NCBI RefSeq assembly: GCF_009569385.1
Contig: NZ_WBOF01000001.1
Location: 3,110,001-3,174,000, forward strand
Length of the DNA: 64,000 nucleotides
Direction of reading: 5' to 3'
Origin: Streptomyces kaniharaensis
GTDB lineage: Bacteria; Actinomycetota; Actinomycetes; Streptomycetales; Streptomycetaceae
A program made the position numbers and the translations under genes. Positions 41,837-51,043 of this stretch are shown here, piece by piece. Under the pieces are notes generated by a model. The model had not been told where the DNA came from, made no database searches, and saw only the letters and a list, made by a program, of their open reading frames with translations. Each line of letters begins with the position of its first letter. Position 1 is the first letter of the stretch.

Positions 41837-44800
41837 ATGACGAGCGAGGAGCAGCCCACCCCCAGCGCCGCCCCGGCCGCCAGAGCCGCCATGCCCGACC
41901 TGCCCGAGGTCGTGCCGGCCGGGACCCCGACGGAGCGTGCCCGAGCCCTGCTGCGGACGCGCCCCTACCGGCGCCTCTGGACCACCCAGCTGATCGGCGG
42001 CGCCGCCGACCGGCTCGGTCTGCTGGTCCTGCTCGCGCTCACCGTGATCGCCGCCGCCCTCGGCGGCCAGTTCGGCGACCTGCCGCGCAGCCTGGCCTTC
42101 GCCATCGCCGCCGTCTTCGCCGTCCGGCTGGCCGCGACCGTGCTGGTCGGCGTCCTGCTGCTCGGGCCGGTGCACCAGCTGGTCGCCGGCAAGCTCGACC
42201 GGCGCTGGACGCTGTTCGGCGCGGACGCGCTGCGCGCCGTGCTGATCGCCGTCGCGCCCTGGTGGATCGTCTGGCTGGGCTCCGGCCCGAAGCCGTCCGG
42301 CGCCACCACGTACGTCCTGCTCGCCACCGTCTTCGTGACCGGCGCCGCCGAGCGGGTTTGGGAGATCGCGAAGACCGTGACCGTCCCGGGTCTGCTGCCG
42401 CCCGCCAACCCCTACGCGCCCGCCGCCGAGCAGCGGCCGTCCGCCGCCAACCTGGACACCGTCCGGAGCCTGGACCGGTTCACCGGCTGGGCCACCGTGC
42501 CGCTCGCGGCCGTCGGCCTGATCGGGTTCACCCTGGTCAACAACATCGCCGCGGCGCTCGGCTCGGACTGGTTCCGGGCCCACCAGGTCACCTTCGCCGC
42601 CCTCGGAGCGGCCGGCCTGTTCACCGCCGCCGCCGTCCGCGACTACCTCCAGCAGCTGCCCGGCGGGCCGGTCGCCGCCGCCCCGCACTCGCCGCTTCAG
42701 GGTCTGCGCGCCCCCACCGACGCCACCCCCGGCCCCGCCCTGAGCAAGGGCCGCACCGGCAGCGCCCCGTACTTCACCTTCGCCGTCGCGGCCGGTTTCG
42801 CGTCGATGGCCGGCGTCGCCGCGCTCGCGCTGCTCACCGCCGCCGAGCACCGGGCCGGGCCGATCGGCTACGGCCTGCTCGTGCTCGCCGCCGCCGGGGC
42901 GCCCGCCGTCGGAGCCCGCCTCACCCGGGCGACCCTGCCCGCGCTCTCCCGCCGCCGGCTGCTCGCGCTGGCGCTGCTCGCCGAGGGCGTGACGCTGATC
43001 CTGGCCGGGCTGGTCCTCGACTTCGTGCTCGTCCTGCTGCTCACCGGGCTGGCCGGGCTCGCCGCCGGAATCGTCGTCTCGGCGGGGCGCACCCTGCTCG
43101 CCCAGGAGGTCGAGGAGGCACGGCTGCCCAAGGTCACCGAGCACCTGTACGCGGTGCTGCGGGCCGTGGTCGGCAGCGCGCTGGTCGCCGTCCCGCTGAT
43201 CGCCGCCGCCTACGGGGACGTCGAGTACGGCACCGTCAAGCCCGGTTCCTTCACCTTCATCCACGGTGGCGCGGCCCTCGCCGTCGCCACCACGGGCCTG
43301 CTGACGCTCGTGCTCGCCGCCGTCGTCCTGCTCAAGACCGACGACCGGCGCGGCACCGCCCCGTTCGGCCGTGACCTGCTGGACGCGCTGCGCGGCGACA
43401 GCGGCCCGGCAGCGCACCGGACCACCGGCACCGGCTTCTTCATCGCCCTGGAGGGCGGCGACGGCGCCGGCAAGTCCACCCAGGCCCAGGCGCTCGCCGA
43501 CTGGATCCGCGGCAAGGGCCACGAGGTCGTGCTCACCCGCGAGCCCGGCGGCAGCCCGGTCGGGCAGCGGCTGCGCGGCCTCGTCCTCGACGTCGGCAAC
43601 ACCGGCCTCTCGCACCGCGCCGAGGCCCTGATCTACGCCGCCGACCGGGCCGAGCACGTCGAGAACGTCATCCGGCCGGCCCTCGCCCGCGGTGCCGTCG
43701 TCATCACCGACCGGTACATGGACTCCTCCATCGCCTACCAGGGCGCCGGACGCGACCTCGCCGCGACCGAGGTCGCCCGGATCTCCCGCTGGGCGACCGG
43801 CGGGCTGGTGCCCGACCTGACCGTCGTCCTGGACGTCGACCCGACCAAGGCCCGGGAGCGCTTCACCGAGGCGCTGGACCGGCTGGAGTCCGAGCCGACC
43901 GAGTTCCACCAGCGGGTCCGGTCCGGCTTCCTCGCCCTCGCGGCCGCCGACCCGGCGCGCTACCTCGTCGTCGACGGCAGCCAGGCGCCCGGCCTCGTCA
44001 CCACGGCCATCCGGCACCGGCTCGACCGGGAGCTGCCGCTCTCCGAGCAGGAGAAGGTCGCCCGCGCCGAGCAGGAGCGGCTCGCCCGCGAGGAGGCCGA
44101 GCGGTGCGCCGCCGAGGAGGCCCGCAAGAAGGCCGAGGCGGAGGCCGCCGAACGCAAGCGGCAGGAACTGCTGGAGCAGCTGCGCGCCGAGCAGGCCGAG
44201 AAGGAGCGACTGGCCAAGGAGGAGGCCGAGCGTGCCGCCGCCGAGGCCCGGCGCAAGGCCGAGGAGGAGGCCCGGCGCAAGGCGGAGGAGGAAGCCCGCC
44301 GCCGCGCCGAGGAGGAGGCGAAGCGCCGCGCCGCCGAGGAGGCCCGGCTGGTCGCGGAGGCCGCCGAGCGCAAGCGGCTCGCCGACGAGGCCGCCGCGCA
44401 GGCGGAGCTCCAGCGGCAGCGGGAGCTCCAGCGCGAGGAGCAGCGCCGCCGGGCCGAGGAGGCGCTGCAGCGGGCGGAGGAGGCCCGGCTGGCGCGGGCC
44501 GCCGCGCTCGCCGCGGCCGCGGCTGCGGCTGCGGCGGCGGCCGAGACGGCCAAGGCGACCGGGGCGGCGGCCGATGGCGCCGCGGGCGTGGCCGGCGGAC
44601 GGCCGGGTCCGGGTGGGGGCGCTGCGGGCAGCGGTGCTCCGGGTGCGGTCGGCGACGAGGCGACGCGCGAGCTGTCGCTGCGGGACCGGCAGCCTGCCGT
44701 CCGGGCGGAGGATGCCGCCGAGGAGACGACGAAGCTGCCAGCCGTCCCGGCGACGGCGATGGACGTGACCGCGAAGCTGCCGGCCGTCCCGGCGGAGGCC

Positions 44801-45241
44801 GCGGACGAGACGGCCGTGCTGCCCCGGGTGCCCGCCGAGGCCGACCGGCCCCAGGCCGACCGGACCGAGGTGCTGCCGCGGGTCGAGTCGGGCCGCGCCG
44901 AGGACCGGGTGCCCCCGGGTCTGTGGCGCGAGGAGCCGACGGACACCACGCGGGAGCTGCCGGTGGTGGACGAGGGCCAGGCGCAGCCCGACGCCACCGA
45001 GCCGCGGCCGCGGCCCGAGTGGGCCGAGGAGACGCCGATGGACGACCTGCCGAGCCTCACCGACACGCTGCTCGGCTCGCGTGACGAGTGGACCCGCTGG
45101 GAGCGGAGCGGCGGCGCCGGCCAGGACCCGCAGGGCCCGGCCGGCGGCGCCGGCGACAGCGACGGTGACGCCGACACGGGTGGCGATGACACGGGCGACG
45201 GCGGCAAGGGCAAGGGCCGCCGCTGGGGCCGCCGGGGCTGA
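41837..45241 (+). CDS. tmk: MFS-type membrane domain fused to thymidylate kinase, coiled-coil tail
   Basis: 1134 residues. Residues 30-515 are an MFS-like region with about 12 helices. Residues 530-740 are thymidylate kinase: P-loop FIALEGGDGAGKSTQAQAL, LTREPGGSPVGQRLR, and DRYMDSSIAYQGAGRDL. This makes dTDP from dTMP for DNA synthesis. Residues 740-900 are a highly charged coiled coil of EEARRKAEEEA-type repeats; then an Ala run and an acidic tail with five T-x-x-LP-x-V repeats, ending before EETPMDDLPSLTDTLLGSRD. The kinase is thus tethered to the membrane. Leaderless-type start. Confidence 0.93.
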   Translation: MTSEEQPTPSAAPAARAAMPDLPEVVPAGTPTERARALLRTRPYRRLWTTQLIGGAADRLGLLVLLALTVIAAALGGQFGDLPRSLAFAIAAVFAVRLAATVLVGVLLLGPVHQLVAGKLDRRWTLFGADALRAVLIAVAPWWIVWLGSGPKPSGATTYVLLATVFVTGAAERVWEIAKTVTVPGLLPPANPYAPAAEQRPSAANLDTVRSLDRFTGWATVPLAAVGLIGFTLVNNIAAALGSDWFRAHQVTFAALGAAGLFTAAAVRDYLQQLPGGPVAAAPHSPLQGLRAPTDATPGPALSKGRTGSAPYFTFAVAAGFASMAGVAALALLTAAEHRAGPIGYGLLVLAAAGAPAVGARLTRATLPALSRRRLLALALLAEGVTLILAGLVLDFVLVLLLTGLAGLAAGIVVSAGRTLLAQEVEEARLPKVTEHLYAVLRAVVGSALVAVPLIAAAYGDVEYGTVKPGSFTFIHGGAALAVATTGLLTLVLAAVVLLKTDDRRGTAPFGRDLLDALRGDSGPAAHRTTGTGFFIALEGGDGAGKSTQAQALADWIRGKGHEVVLTREPGGSPVGQRLRGLVLDVGNTGLSHRAEALIYAADRAEHVENVIRPALARGAVVITDRYMDSSIAYQGAGRDLAATEVARISRWATGGLVPDLTVVLDVDPTKARERFTEALDRLESEPTEFHQRVRSGFLALAAADPARYLVVDGSQAPGLVTTAIRHRLDRELPLSEQEKVARAEQERLAREEAERCAAEEARKKAEAEAAERKRQELLEQLRAEQAEKERLAKEEAERAAAEARRKAEEEARRKAEEEARRRAEEEAKRRAAEEARLVAEAAERKRLADEAAAQAELQRQRELQREEQRRRAEEALQRAEEARLARAAALAAAAAAAAAAAETAKATGAAADGAAGVAGGRPGPGGGAAGSGAPGAVGDEATRELSLRDRQPAVRAEDAAEETTKLPAVPATAMDVTAKLPAVPAEAADETAVLPRVPAEADRPQADRTEVLPRVESGRAEDRVPPGLWREEPTDTTRELPVVDEGQAQPDATEPRPRPEWAEETPMDDLPSLTDTLLGSRDEWTRWERSGGAGQDPQGPAGGAGDSDGDADTGGDDTGDGGKGKGRRWGRRG

Positions 45242-45427
45242 GCCCCGGGCGCTGTGCGGAACAGGTGACGGGCGGCGTCGCCGGGTGGCTGAGCCCGGCG
45301 GCGCCGCCCGCGTCGTGGCCGGAGGGTCGGCCGCTCGAACGGCGCGGTCGCTGTCGTGGCGGCCACGTATGCTCGACGCCGGGGAAGAGGCGCCGGGAGC
45401 GCAGCCGTACGGAGCTTGGGAGCAGCA

Positions 45428-46639
45428 GTGGCCGTCTGGGACGACCTGGTGGGCCAGGATCGGGTGGTCGAGCAGCTGACCGCCGCCGCCCGGGCGGCCG
45501 GGGCGACGGTGGCGGCCGGCCGGGGAGCCGCGCCGGAGGAGGGCGCGAACGCCTCCCTGATGACGCATGCCTGGCTGTTCACCGGCCCGCCCGGGGCCGG
45601 GCAGGTCACCGCCGCGCGGGCGTTCGCGGCGGCCCTCCAGTGCACCAGCCCGGACCTCGCGCTCGGCGGCACGCCCGGCTGCGGGTTCTGCGAGGGCTGC
45701 CACACGGTGCTGGCCGGCAGCCACGCCGACGTGAAGTACGTCCGGACCGACGGCCTGTCCATCGGCGTCGGCGACATGCGCGACCTCGTGCTGCGCGCCT
45801 CCAGCTACCCGACCGGCGGGCGCTGGTCGGTGATCCTCGTGGACGCCGCCCACCGGCTCACCGAGGCCGCCGCGAACGCGCTGCTCAAGGGGGTAGAGGA
45901 GCCCTCCCCGCGGACCGTCTGGCTGCTCTGCGCCCCCTCCGTCCAGGACGTGCTGCCGACGATCCGCTCGCGCTGCCGCCTGCTCGTCCTGCGCACCCCG
46001 GCCGCCGAGGCCGTCGCCGACATGCTGGTCCGCCGCGACGGCGTCGAACCGGAGACCGCCCGGCTGGCAGCGCTCGCCGGCCAGGGCGACATCGAGCGCT
46101 CGCGCCGCCTCGCCGTCGACGAGCAGGCCCGCGTCCGGCGCACCGACGTGCTGCGGATCCCGCTGGAGGTCGCCGACATCGGCGGCTGCCTGGCCGCCGC
46201 CCAGCGCCTCGTGGACACCGCCAAGGCCGACGCCGAGGCGCTCGCCGAGACCCAGGACGCCAAGGAGACCGACGACCTGAAGGCCGCCTACGGCGCCGCC
46301 GAGGGCAGCAAGGCGCCGCGCGGCATGGCCGGGGCGGTCAAGGAGCTGGAGAAGCGGCAGAAGAGCCGGGCCACCCGCACCCGGCGGGAGACCCTCGGCG
46401 TCGCCCTGCTCGACCTGCTCGGCTTCTACCGGGACGTGCTCGCGCTTCAGCTCGGCTCCACCGGCGCGCTGGCCAACGAGGACCAGCGGCAGGCGCTGAA
46501 CCGGGTCGCCCAGGCCGGTCCGCCGGAGAGCACGCTGCGCCGGATCGAGGCGGTGCTCGCCTGCCGCGAGGCGCTGGACCGCAACGTCGACCCGCTGCTC
46601 GCGGTCGAGGCGATGACGGTGGCGCTGCGCGCGGGCTGA
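45428..46639 (+). CDS. holB: DNA polymerase III subunit delta'
   Basis: 403 residues from a GTG with GGGAG 6 nt upstream. AAA+ clamp-loader subunit. A four-cysteine zinc module (C-x13-C-x2-C-x2-C in LGGTPGCGFCEGC) is present. Walker A is degenerate (GPPGAGQVTAA: Lys to Gln), as expected for the non-hydrolysing delta' subunit; the SRC motif is in PTIRSRCRLLVL. Helper sequence VILVDAAHRLTEAAANALLK is conserved. About 60 residues of a charged linker (AETQDAKETDDLK) are extra. Same order as topA-tmk-holB in other actinomycetes. Confidence 0.93.
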   Translation: MAVWDDLVGQDRVVEQLTAAARAAGATVAAGRGAAPEEGANASLMTHAWLFTGPPGAGQVTAARAFAAALQCTSPDLALGGTPGCGFCEGCHTVLAGSHADVKYVRTDGLSIGVGDMRDLVLRASSYPTGGRWSVILVDAAHRLTEAAANALLKGVEEPSPRTVWLLCAPSVQDVLPTIRSRCRLLVLRTPAAEAVADMLVRRDGVEPETARLAALAGQGDIERSRRLAVDEQARVRRTDVLRIPLEVADIGGCLAAAQRLVDTAKADAEALAETQDAKETDDLKAAYGAAEGSKAPRGMAGAVKELEKRQKSRATRTRRETLGVALLDLLGFYRDVLALQLGSTGALANEDQRQALNRVAQAGPPESTLRRIEAVLACREALDRNVDPLLAVEAMTVALRAG

Positions 46640-46874
46640 GCCGCCGTCCGTCAGTTTCCGCTGCGCCCCGAGTCCCTGGCGTTCCGCTTCCCGTCGTACC
46701 TCGCCGTCCCACCTTCGAGTGAACGGGCGATACGCGCCGGGCACACCGACGTGTGACTGTCGGGTCGTCTTGCACGCTGGGGGCCGACTGCGCCCCGACG
46801 CCGGGGCCGTCGCGTCCCGTACGGCGCCGGGCCCGTCCCGGTGGTCCGGCCCTCCGCCCGAGGTGGTGCGTCCC

Positions 46875-47987
46875 GTGGTCCGTTCGCTCCTCGTCATTCC
46901 CCTGCTGGCCGCTGCCCTGGGCGGCCTGTGGCTGGCGCGCGGCGCCCATCAGCGCTGGCGCGACCTGCGCGCCGCCGAGTCCTACGAGCTGGCCGGCGAC
47001 CGGTGGCCGATGCTGCTGCGCGCGGCCGGGGCGATGGTGTGCGGGGTGTGCGTCACGGCGCTGACGCTGCTCACGGCCGTCGGCGCGTTCGGCGGCCTGA
47101 GCCGGACCGACCAGGAGCCGGCGGAGAAGGCCGAGCCCGCCGTGGACGCGGCCGCGGGTGCGGGCACCCGGCAGCCGGCGGCGCCGCCCGCGGACGAGGC
47201 CGCGCGCCCGGTGGCCCCCGCCGTGGCCAGCCGGTTCGACAGCGTCGGCCACCCCGGCGGCGGCGAGCTGCTGCAGTCCGCCGTGCTCGGGCCCGACGGC
47301 CGACCGCGCAACGTCCGGGTCTGGCTGCCGCCGCAGTACGCCACGGAGCCGAACGTCCGCTTCCCGGTCGTCGTGATGCAGGCCGCGACCCCGAGCAGGA
47401 CCGCCGACGCCGAGGTCCCGAACGTCTTCGAGGGCATCGGCTGGGCCCTGCAGACCGGCAAGGCCCGGCCGTTCATCCTGGTCGCCCCCGAGGCGCCGAA
47501 CGGCACCGCGCACCCCTGCGACCTGGTCGCCGCCGCTCCGCAGGCGGTCGCCGACGACGCGTCGCTGCGCACCACCGTCGCGGCCTCCTTCCGCGCCCTG
47601 CCGCCCGGCCCGGCCTCCTGGGGCGCGCTCGGCGTCGAGGGCGGAGCGCCGTGCGCCGCCGCGGCCGGACTGGCCCGCCCCGACCTGTACGGCGCGGCGG
47701 CCGCGGTCTCCGGCCGGTACGACGCCGCCGCGATCACCCAGGCGGGCTCCGAGGCGCCCGCGGGTACGGAGGCGAAGCTGCTGCTCGCCGCCGCCAAGGC
47801 CGACACCGCCGGGCTGGACTCGGCCCGCAAGCTCCAGGCCGCGCTGCACGGCGGCGGTGGCCCGGCGGCCAAGGCCGAGGTGCGGATCTCGGACAACGTG
47901 CAGGACTACTCGACCGACCGGGATCGGCTGCGGCTGGTCCGGCAGGCGGCGCAGTACCTGTCCGACGCCCTGGCCAAGGCCTCCTGA
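46875..47987 (+). CDS. Membrane-anchored esterase-like protein, catalytic Ser missing
   Basis: About 370 residues if begun at the GTG at 46875; the frame extends to 46719 and other GTGs lie at 46863 and 46866. Two N-terminal helices (VVRSLLVIPLLAAALGGLWL and AMVCGVCVTALTLLTAVGAF), then an exported esterase-like domain: VRVWLPPQYA, FPVVVMQAATPSRTAD, ILVAPEAPNG. The nucleophile elbow is LGVEGGAPCA where family members have G-x-S-x-GG, so Ser is Glu. A binding or structural role is more likely than catalysis. Confidence 0.75.
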   Translation: MVRSLLVIPLLAAALGGLWLARGAHQRWRDLRAAESYELAGDRWPMLLRAAGAMVCGVCVTALTLLTAVGAFGGLSRTDQEPAEKAEPAVDAAAGAGTRQPAAPPADEAARPVAPAVASRFDSVGHPGGGELLQSAVLGPDGRPRNVRVWLPPQYATEPNVRFPVVVMQAATPSRTADAEVPNVFEGIGWALQTGKARPFILVAPEAPNGTAHPCDLVAAAPQAVADDASLRTTVAASFRALPPGPASWGALGVEGGAPCAAAAGLARPDLYGAAAAVSGRYDAAAITQAGSEAPAGTEAKLLLAAAKADTAGLDSARKLQAALHGGGGPAAKAEVRISDNVQDYSTDRDRLRLVRQAAQYLSDALAKAS

Positions 47988-48085
47988 GCGCCGCCGACCG
48001 CGGCCTTCCGCGGGCACTACGCTGCCCGGTACCCCGGACGGGTACCGGGCAGCTCCTCTTGTCGGACGGTTCGGAGGGATCCTGG

Positions 48086-49735
48086 ATGAACGCCACCGGG
48101 CGGGCCCTGGCCATGGCACTCGCCGCTGCCGGACTGCTGACGGGAGGGTGCAGTGCCACCTCCGCCCCCGCCGGCCCCGGGAACGCGGCGACGACGGCCG
48201 GTCCGGGTGCGGCCTCGTCCGACGCGATGGGGCCCGGCGGGTCGGCCGCGCCCGGGGCCACGCCGTTGCAGCCACTCCCTGCCACGATGCCGCCTGCGCT
48301 CGGCCCCTACTACGGGCAGAAGCTCGCCTGGCAGGCGTGCGACGACGGGTTCGAGTGCACCACCTTCCGGGTGCCGCTCGACTACGACCACCCGGCCGAC
48401 GGCGACCTCACTCTGTCGGCCGTCCGCGCCCCCGCTTCCGGTGGCCCCGCATCCGGTGCCCCCGCTTCCGGCGCCTCGTCCGCGGGCGGGCGACTCGGCT
48501 CGCTGCTGCTCAACCCGGGCGGCCCCGGCGCCTCGGCGGTCGAGTACGTGGAGGCCACCGCCAGGACGTACGACGGCGGCGTGCGCGCCCGTTACGACCT
48601 GGTCGGCCTCGATCCGCGCGGAGTCGGCCGCAGCAGCCCCGTCACCTGCCTGAGCGGTGACCGGATGGACGCCTACACGTCCGTCGGCCTCACCCCCGCC
48701 GACCAGCGCGAGATCGACGCCCTGGTCAGCGCCGACAAGGAGTTCGCCGAGGGCTGCCGGCAGCGCGCCGGCGCGGCGCTCGGCCACCTCGGCACCGTCG
48801 AAGCCGCCCGCGACATGGACGTGCTGCGCGCCCTGCTCGGCGACGAGAAGCTCAACTACGTCGGCAAGTCCTACGGCACCTTCCTCGGCGCCACCTACGC
48901 CGGGCTCTTCCCGGCCCGGACCGGCCGGCTCGTCCTCGACGGCGCGATGGACCCGTCCCTCGACTCGGTCACCGGCAACCGCACCCAGGCAGGCGGCTTC
49001 GAGACGGCCTGGGCTGCCTTCGCGGAGGACTGCGCGCGACGCGACGACTGCCCGCTCGGCCGCACCGAGCAGCAGGTGGGCGACCAGCTCACGGCCCTGT
49101 TCGCGGCCGTCCACGCCCAACCGCTGCCCACCACGGACAACGGCCGCCGGCTCGCTGACGCCCAGGCGACCACCGGCGTCGTCCAGGCCATGTACGCCGA
49201 CTTCCTCTGGCCCAAGCTGCGCACCGCGCTCGCCGAAGCCAAAGCCGGGGACGGCACCGGCCTGCTGAAGCTCTCCGACTCCTACTACGGGCGCGAGGCG
49301 AACGGCTCGTACCCCAACCTGATGTTCGCCAACACCGCGGTGAACTGCCTCGACCTGCCCGCCCCGTTCGGCAGCCCGGAGGACGTCCAGCGGGCGGTGC
49401 CGGACTTCGAGCGGACCTCGCCGCACTTCGGCCGCGACCTGGCCTGGATGGCGCTGACCTGCGCCTACTGGCCGGTCAAGGCCACCGGCGCGGCGCACAC
49501 CATCCGCGCCGCCGGGGCCGCCCCGATCGTCGTCATCGGCACCACCCGCGACCCGGCCACCCCGTACGCGTGGGCCCGGTCGCTCGCCGCGCAGCTGGAG
49601 TCCGGCCGGCTGCTCACCTACGACGGGGACGGGCACACCGCGTACGGACGGCACAACGCGTGCGTGGACGGCGCGGTCAACCGCTTCCTGCTGACGGGCG
49701 AGGCGCCTGAGCAGGGCATGCGCTGCGGGCAGTAG
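48086..49735 (+). CDS. Secreted S33-type peptidase (tripeptidyl aminopeptidase-like lipoprotein)
   Basis: 549 residues. The signal peptide ends at the lipobox LLTGGC (Cys 22). An Ala/Gly-rich linker (25-65) is followed by an alpha/beta hydrolase of the SlpD/TAP type: LNPGGPGASAVEYV (oxyanion loop), LVGLDPRGVGRSSP, KLNYVGKSYGTFLGA with catalytic Ser, GTTRDPATPYAWA with Asp, and DGDGHTAYGRHN with His. It removes N-terminal peptides outside the cell by family inference. GGAGGGA ribosome site 7-8 nt upstream of the ATG, and a TACGCT -10 near 48018. Confidence 0.9.
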   Translation: MNATGRALAMALAAAGLLTGGCSATSAPAGPGNAATTAGPGAASSDAMGPGGSAAPGATPLQPLPATMPPALGPYYGQKLAWQACDDGFECTTFRVPLDYDHPADGDLTLSAVRAPASGGPASGAPASGASSAGGRLGSLLLNPGGPGASAVEYVEATARTYDGGVRARYDLVGLDPRGVGRSSPVTCLSGDRMDAYTSVGLTPADQREIDALVSADKEFAEGCRQRAGAALGHLGTVEAARDMDVLRALLGDEKLNYVGKSYGTFLGATYAGLFPARTGRLVLDGAMDPSLDSVTGNRTQAGGFETAWAAFAEDCARRDDCPLGRTEQQVGDQLTALFAAVHAQPLPTTDNGRRLADAQATTGVVQAMYADFLWPKLRTALAEAKAGDGTGLLKLSDSYYGREANGSYPNLMFANTAVNCLDLPAPFGSPEDVQRAVPDFERTSPHFGRDLAWMALTCAYWPVKATGAAHTIRAAGAAPIVVIGTTRDPATPYAWARSLAAQLESGRLLTYDGDGHTAYGRHNACVDGAVNRFLLTGEAPEQGMRCGQ

Positions 49736-49860
49736 GGCGGGGCGTCGGGGCAGTCCGGGCCGTCGGGCAGTCCGGGTTACCGGATAGTTTTAACTTCAAT
49801 CGATCACTGGTCCGACGATACGATGAGCGCCCCCGCCCCCACGCCTCCCCGGAGCGCACC

Positions 49861-50511
49861 GTGCTCGGAGTCAACGACCTGGCGACGTACGTCCTCGGCG
49901 CCCTCGTCATCATCCTTCTGCCCGGCCCCAACTCCCTGTACGTGCTGTCCGTCGCCGCCCGCAAGGGCATCCGGACCGGCTACCGGGCCGCCGCCGGCGT
50001 CTTCCTCGGCGACTTCACCCTCATCAGCCTCACCTCGCTGGGCGCCGCCTCCCTGCTCAAGGCCAACCCCGCCGTCTTCGCCGTGGTCAAGCTCGGCGGC
50101 GCCGCCTACCTGCTCTGGATCGGCTTCGGCATGCTCCGCGCCGCCCGCCAGCTCTGGCGCGAACGCCACGCCGCAGCCGACCCCGTTGCCGAGCAGGCCC
50201 CCGAACCCATCGAGCACCCGTTCCGCCGCGCCCTCGTGATCAGCCTCCTGAACCCGAAGGCGATCTTGTTCCTGCTCTCGTTCTTCACGCAGTTCGTGGA
50301 CCCGTCGTACGGGCAGCCCGCCCTCTCCTTCGGCCTGCTCGGCGGCATCCTGCAGACCTTCAGCCTCCTCTACCTCTCCCTGCTGATCTTGGCCGGCACC
50401 ACCCTCGCCACCGCCTTCCGCCGCCGCAAGGGCCTCTCCGCCACCCTCACGAGCGGCGTCGCCGTCGTCTTCGCCGGCTTCGCCGCCAAGCTCGCCGTCT
50501 CCTCCGCCTGA
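49861..50511 (+). CDS. LysE-family amino-acid exporter (LeuE-like)
   Basis: 216 residues, six membrane helices. The LysE/RhtB signature PGPNSLYVLSVAARKGIRTG follows the first helix; later SLLNPKAILFLLSFFTQFVD and the last helix complete the fold. It probably exports a neutral amino acid such as leucine; substrate not certain. GTG start. The upstream gap (49736-49860) contains a tight AT-rich patch, GATAGTTTTAACTTCAATC (49782-49800), and TACGAT (49819-49824) as a possible -10, so local regulation is likely. Confidence 0.88.
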   Translation: MLGVNDLATYVLGALVIILLPGPNSLYVLSVAARKGIRTGYRAAAGVFLGDFTLISLTSLGAASLLKANPAVFAVVKLGGAAYLLWIGFGMLRAARQLWRERHAAADPVAEQAPEPIEHPFRRALVISLLNPKAILFLLSFFTQFVDPSYGQPALSFGLLGGILQTFSLLYLSLLILAGTTLATAFRRRKGLSATLTSGVAVVFAGFAAKLAVSSA

Positions 50512-50591
50512 CCCCCACCCACAATCCCGGTACGGATCACGCGCGAAACCTGTGTAGACTGACCCGCGTTGCCAGCACACACGGCAACGGT

Positions 50592-50665
50592 GCCGCCTTA
50601 GCTCAGTTGGCCAGAGCAACGCACTCGTAATGCGTAGGTCGCGGGTTCGAATCCCGCAGGCGGCT
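50592..50665 (+). tRNA. tRNA-Thr (CGT anticodon)
   Basis: Cloverleaf: acceptor stem GCCGCCT/AGGCGGC, D-arm GCTC...GAGC, anticodon stem ACGCA/TGCGT around CTCGTAA (anticodon CGT, reads ACG), T-arm CGCGG-GTTCGAAT-CCCGC, with T as discriminator; CA follows in the genome, which suggests an encoded or near-encoded CCA. A terminator follows directly. The tRNA borders the more variable right part of the window, but no integrase is seen. Confidence 0.95.
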
Positions 50666-50671
50666 CAGAAG

Positions 50672-50707
50672 AAGGCCAGGTCGCGTGCCCCGCGACCTGG
50701 CCTTTTT
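50672..50707 (+). terminator. Intrinsic terminator of tRNA-Thr with T-run
   Basis: A 14-bp perfect stem (AAGGCCAGGTCGCG / CGCGACCTGGCCTT) with a 5-nt loop, followed by a T-run. A canonical Rho-independent terminator, the only one here with a clear T-run. Confidence 0.9.
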
Positions 50708-50782
50708 CCGTGGACGGTCCGCTCAGGGCCCCTGTTGCCGGCGGCACTTCTCAGGTGGGCCCGTACGATCGCCCGCATTTGA

Positions 50783-50932
50783 TCAGCGCTTGAGGTAGGC
50801 GAGGACGGCGAGGACGAGGCGGTTGTCGTCGGCGGCCGGGGCAGGTGCGGCGGGCTTCGAGGGCGGCCTGGAGGCCTTCGTCGGTGAAGGTCGGGGGCAG
50901 GCGGATGTCGACGACGGCGACGTCGGGTTCCA
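50783..50932 (-). pseudogene. Remnant of a NarL/LuxR-type response regulator
   Basis: Minus-strand pieces of one gene: LEPDVAVVDIRLPPTFTDEG and LQAALEARR, the phosphoacceptor region of a receiver domain, then after a frame change PAADDNRLVLAVLAYLKR and a stop, the typical C-terminus of the same family. The middle of the receiver and the HTH (about 150 residues) are gone, as is the N-terminus. So this is an internally deleted response regulator gene. Confidence 0.75.
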
Positions 50933-51043
50933 GTCCGTACGGGGCGTCAGGCCCGTACGTCTCGGGTTCGGCGATTCCGGTTCGCGGACGGGCGGCCATT
51001 GCGTGTAGCTGCCCGAGGGGGGTGTATCCAGCTGTACCCCCGG

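Noticed and set aside
45600-45635. Inactive holB because of the degraded Walker A
   Set aside because: Delta' subunits normally lack ATPase activity, so a degenerate P-loop is expected.
41489-46897. A 1802-codon minus-strand open frame across topA, tmk and holB
   Set aside because: It lies opposite three well-supported genes; its translation is repetitive Gly/Arg/Ala/Gln without domains. Long antisense frames are normal at this GC content.
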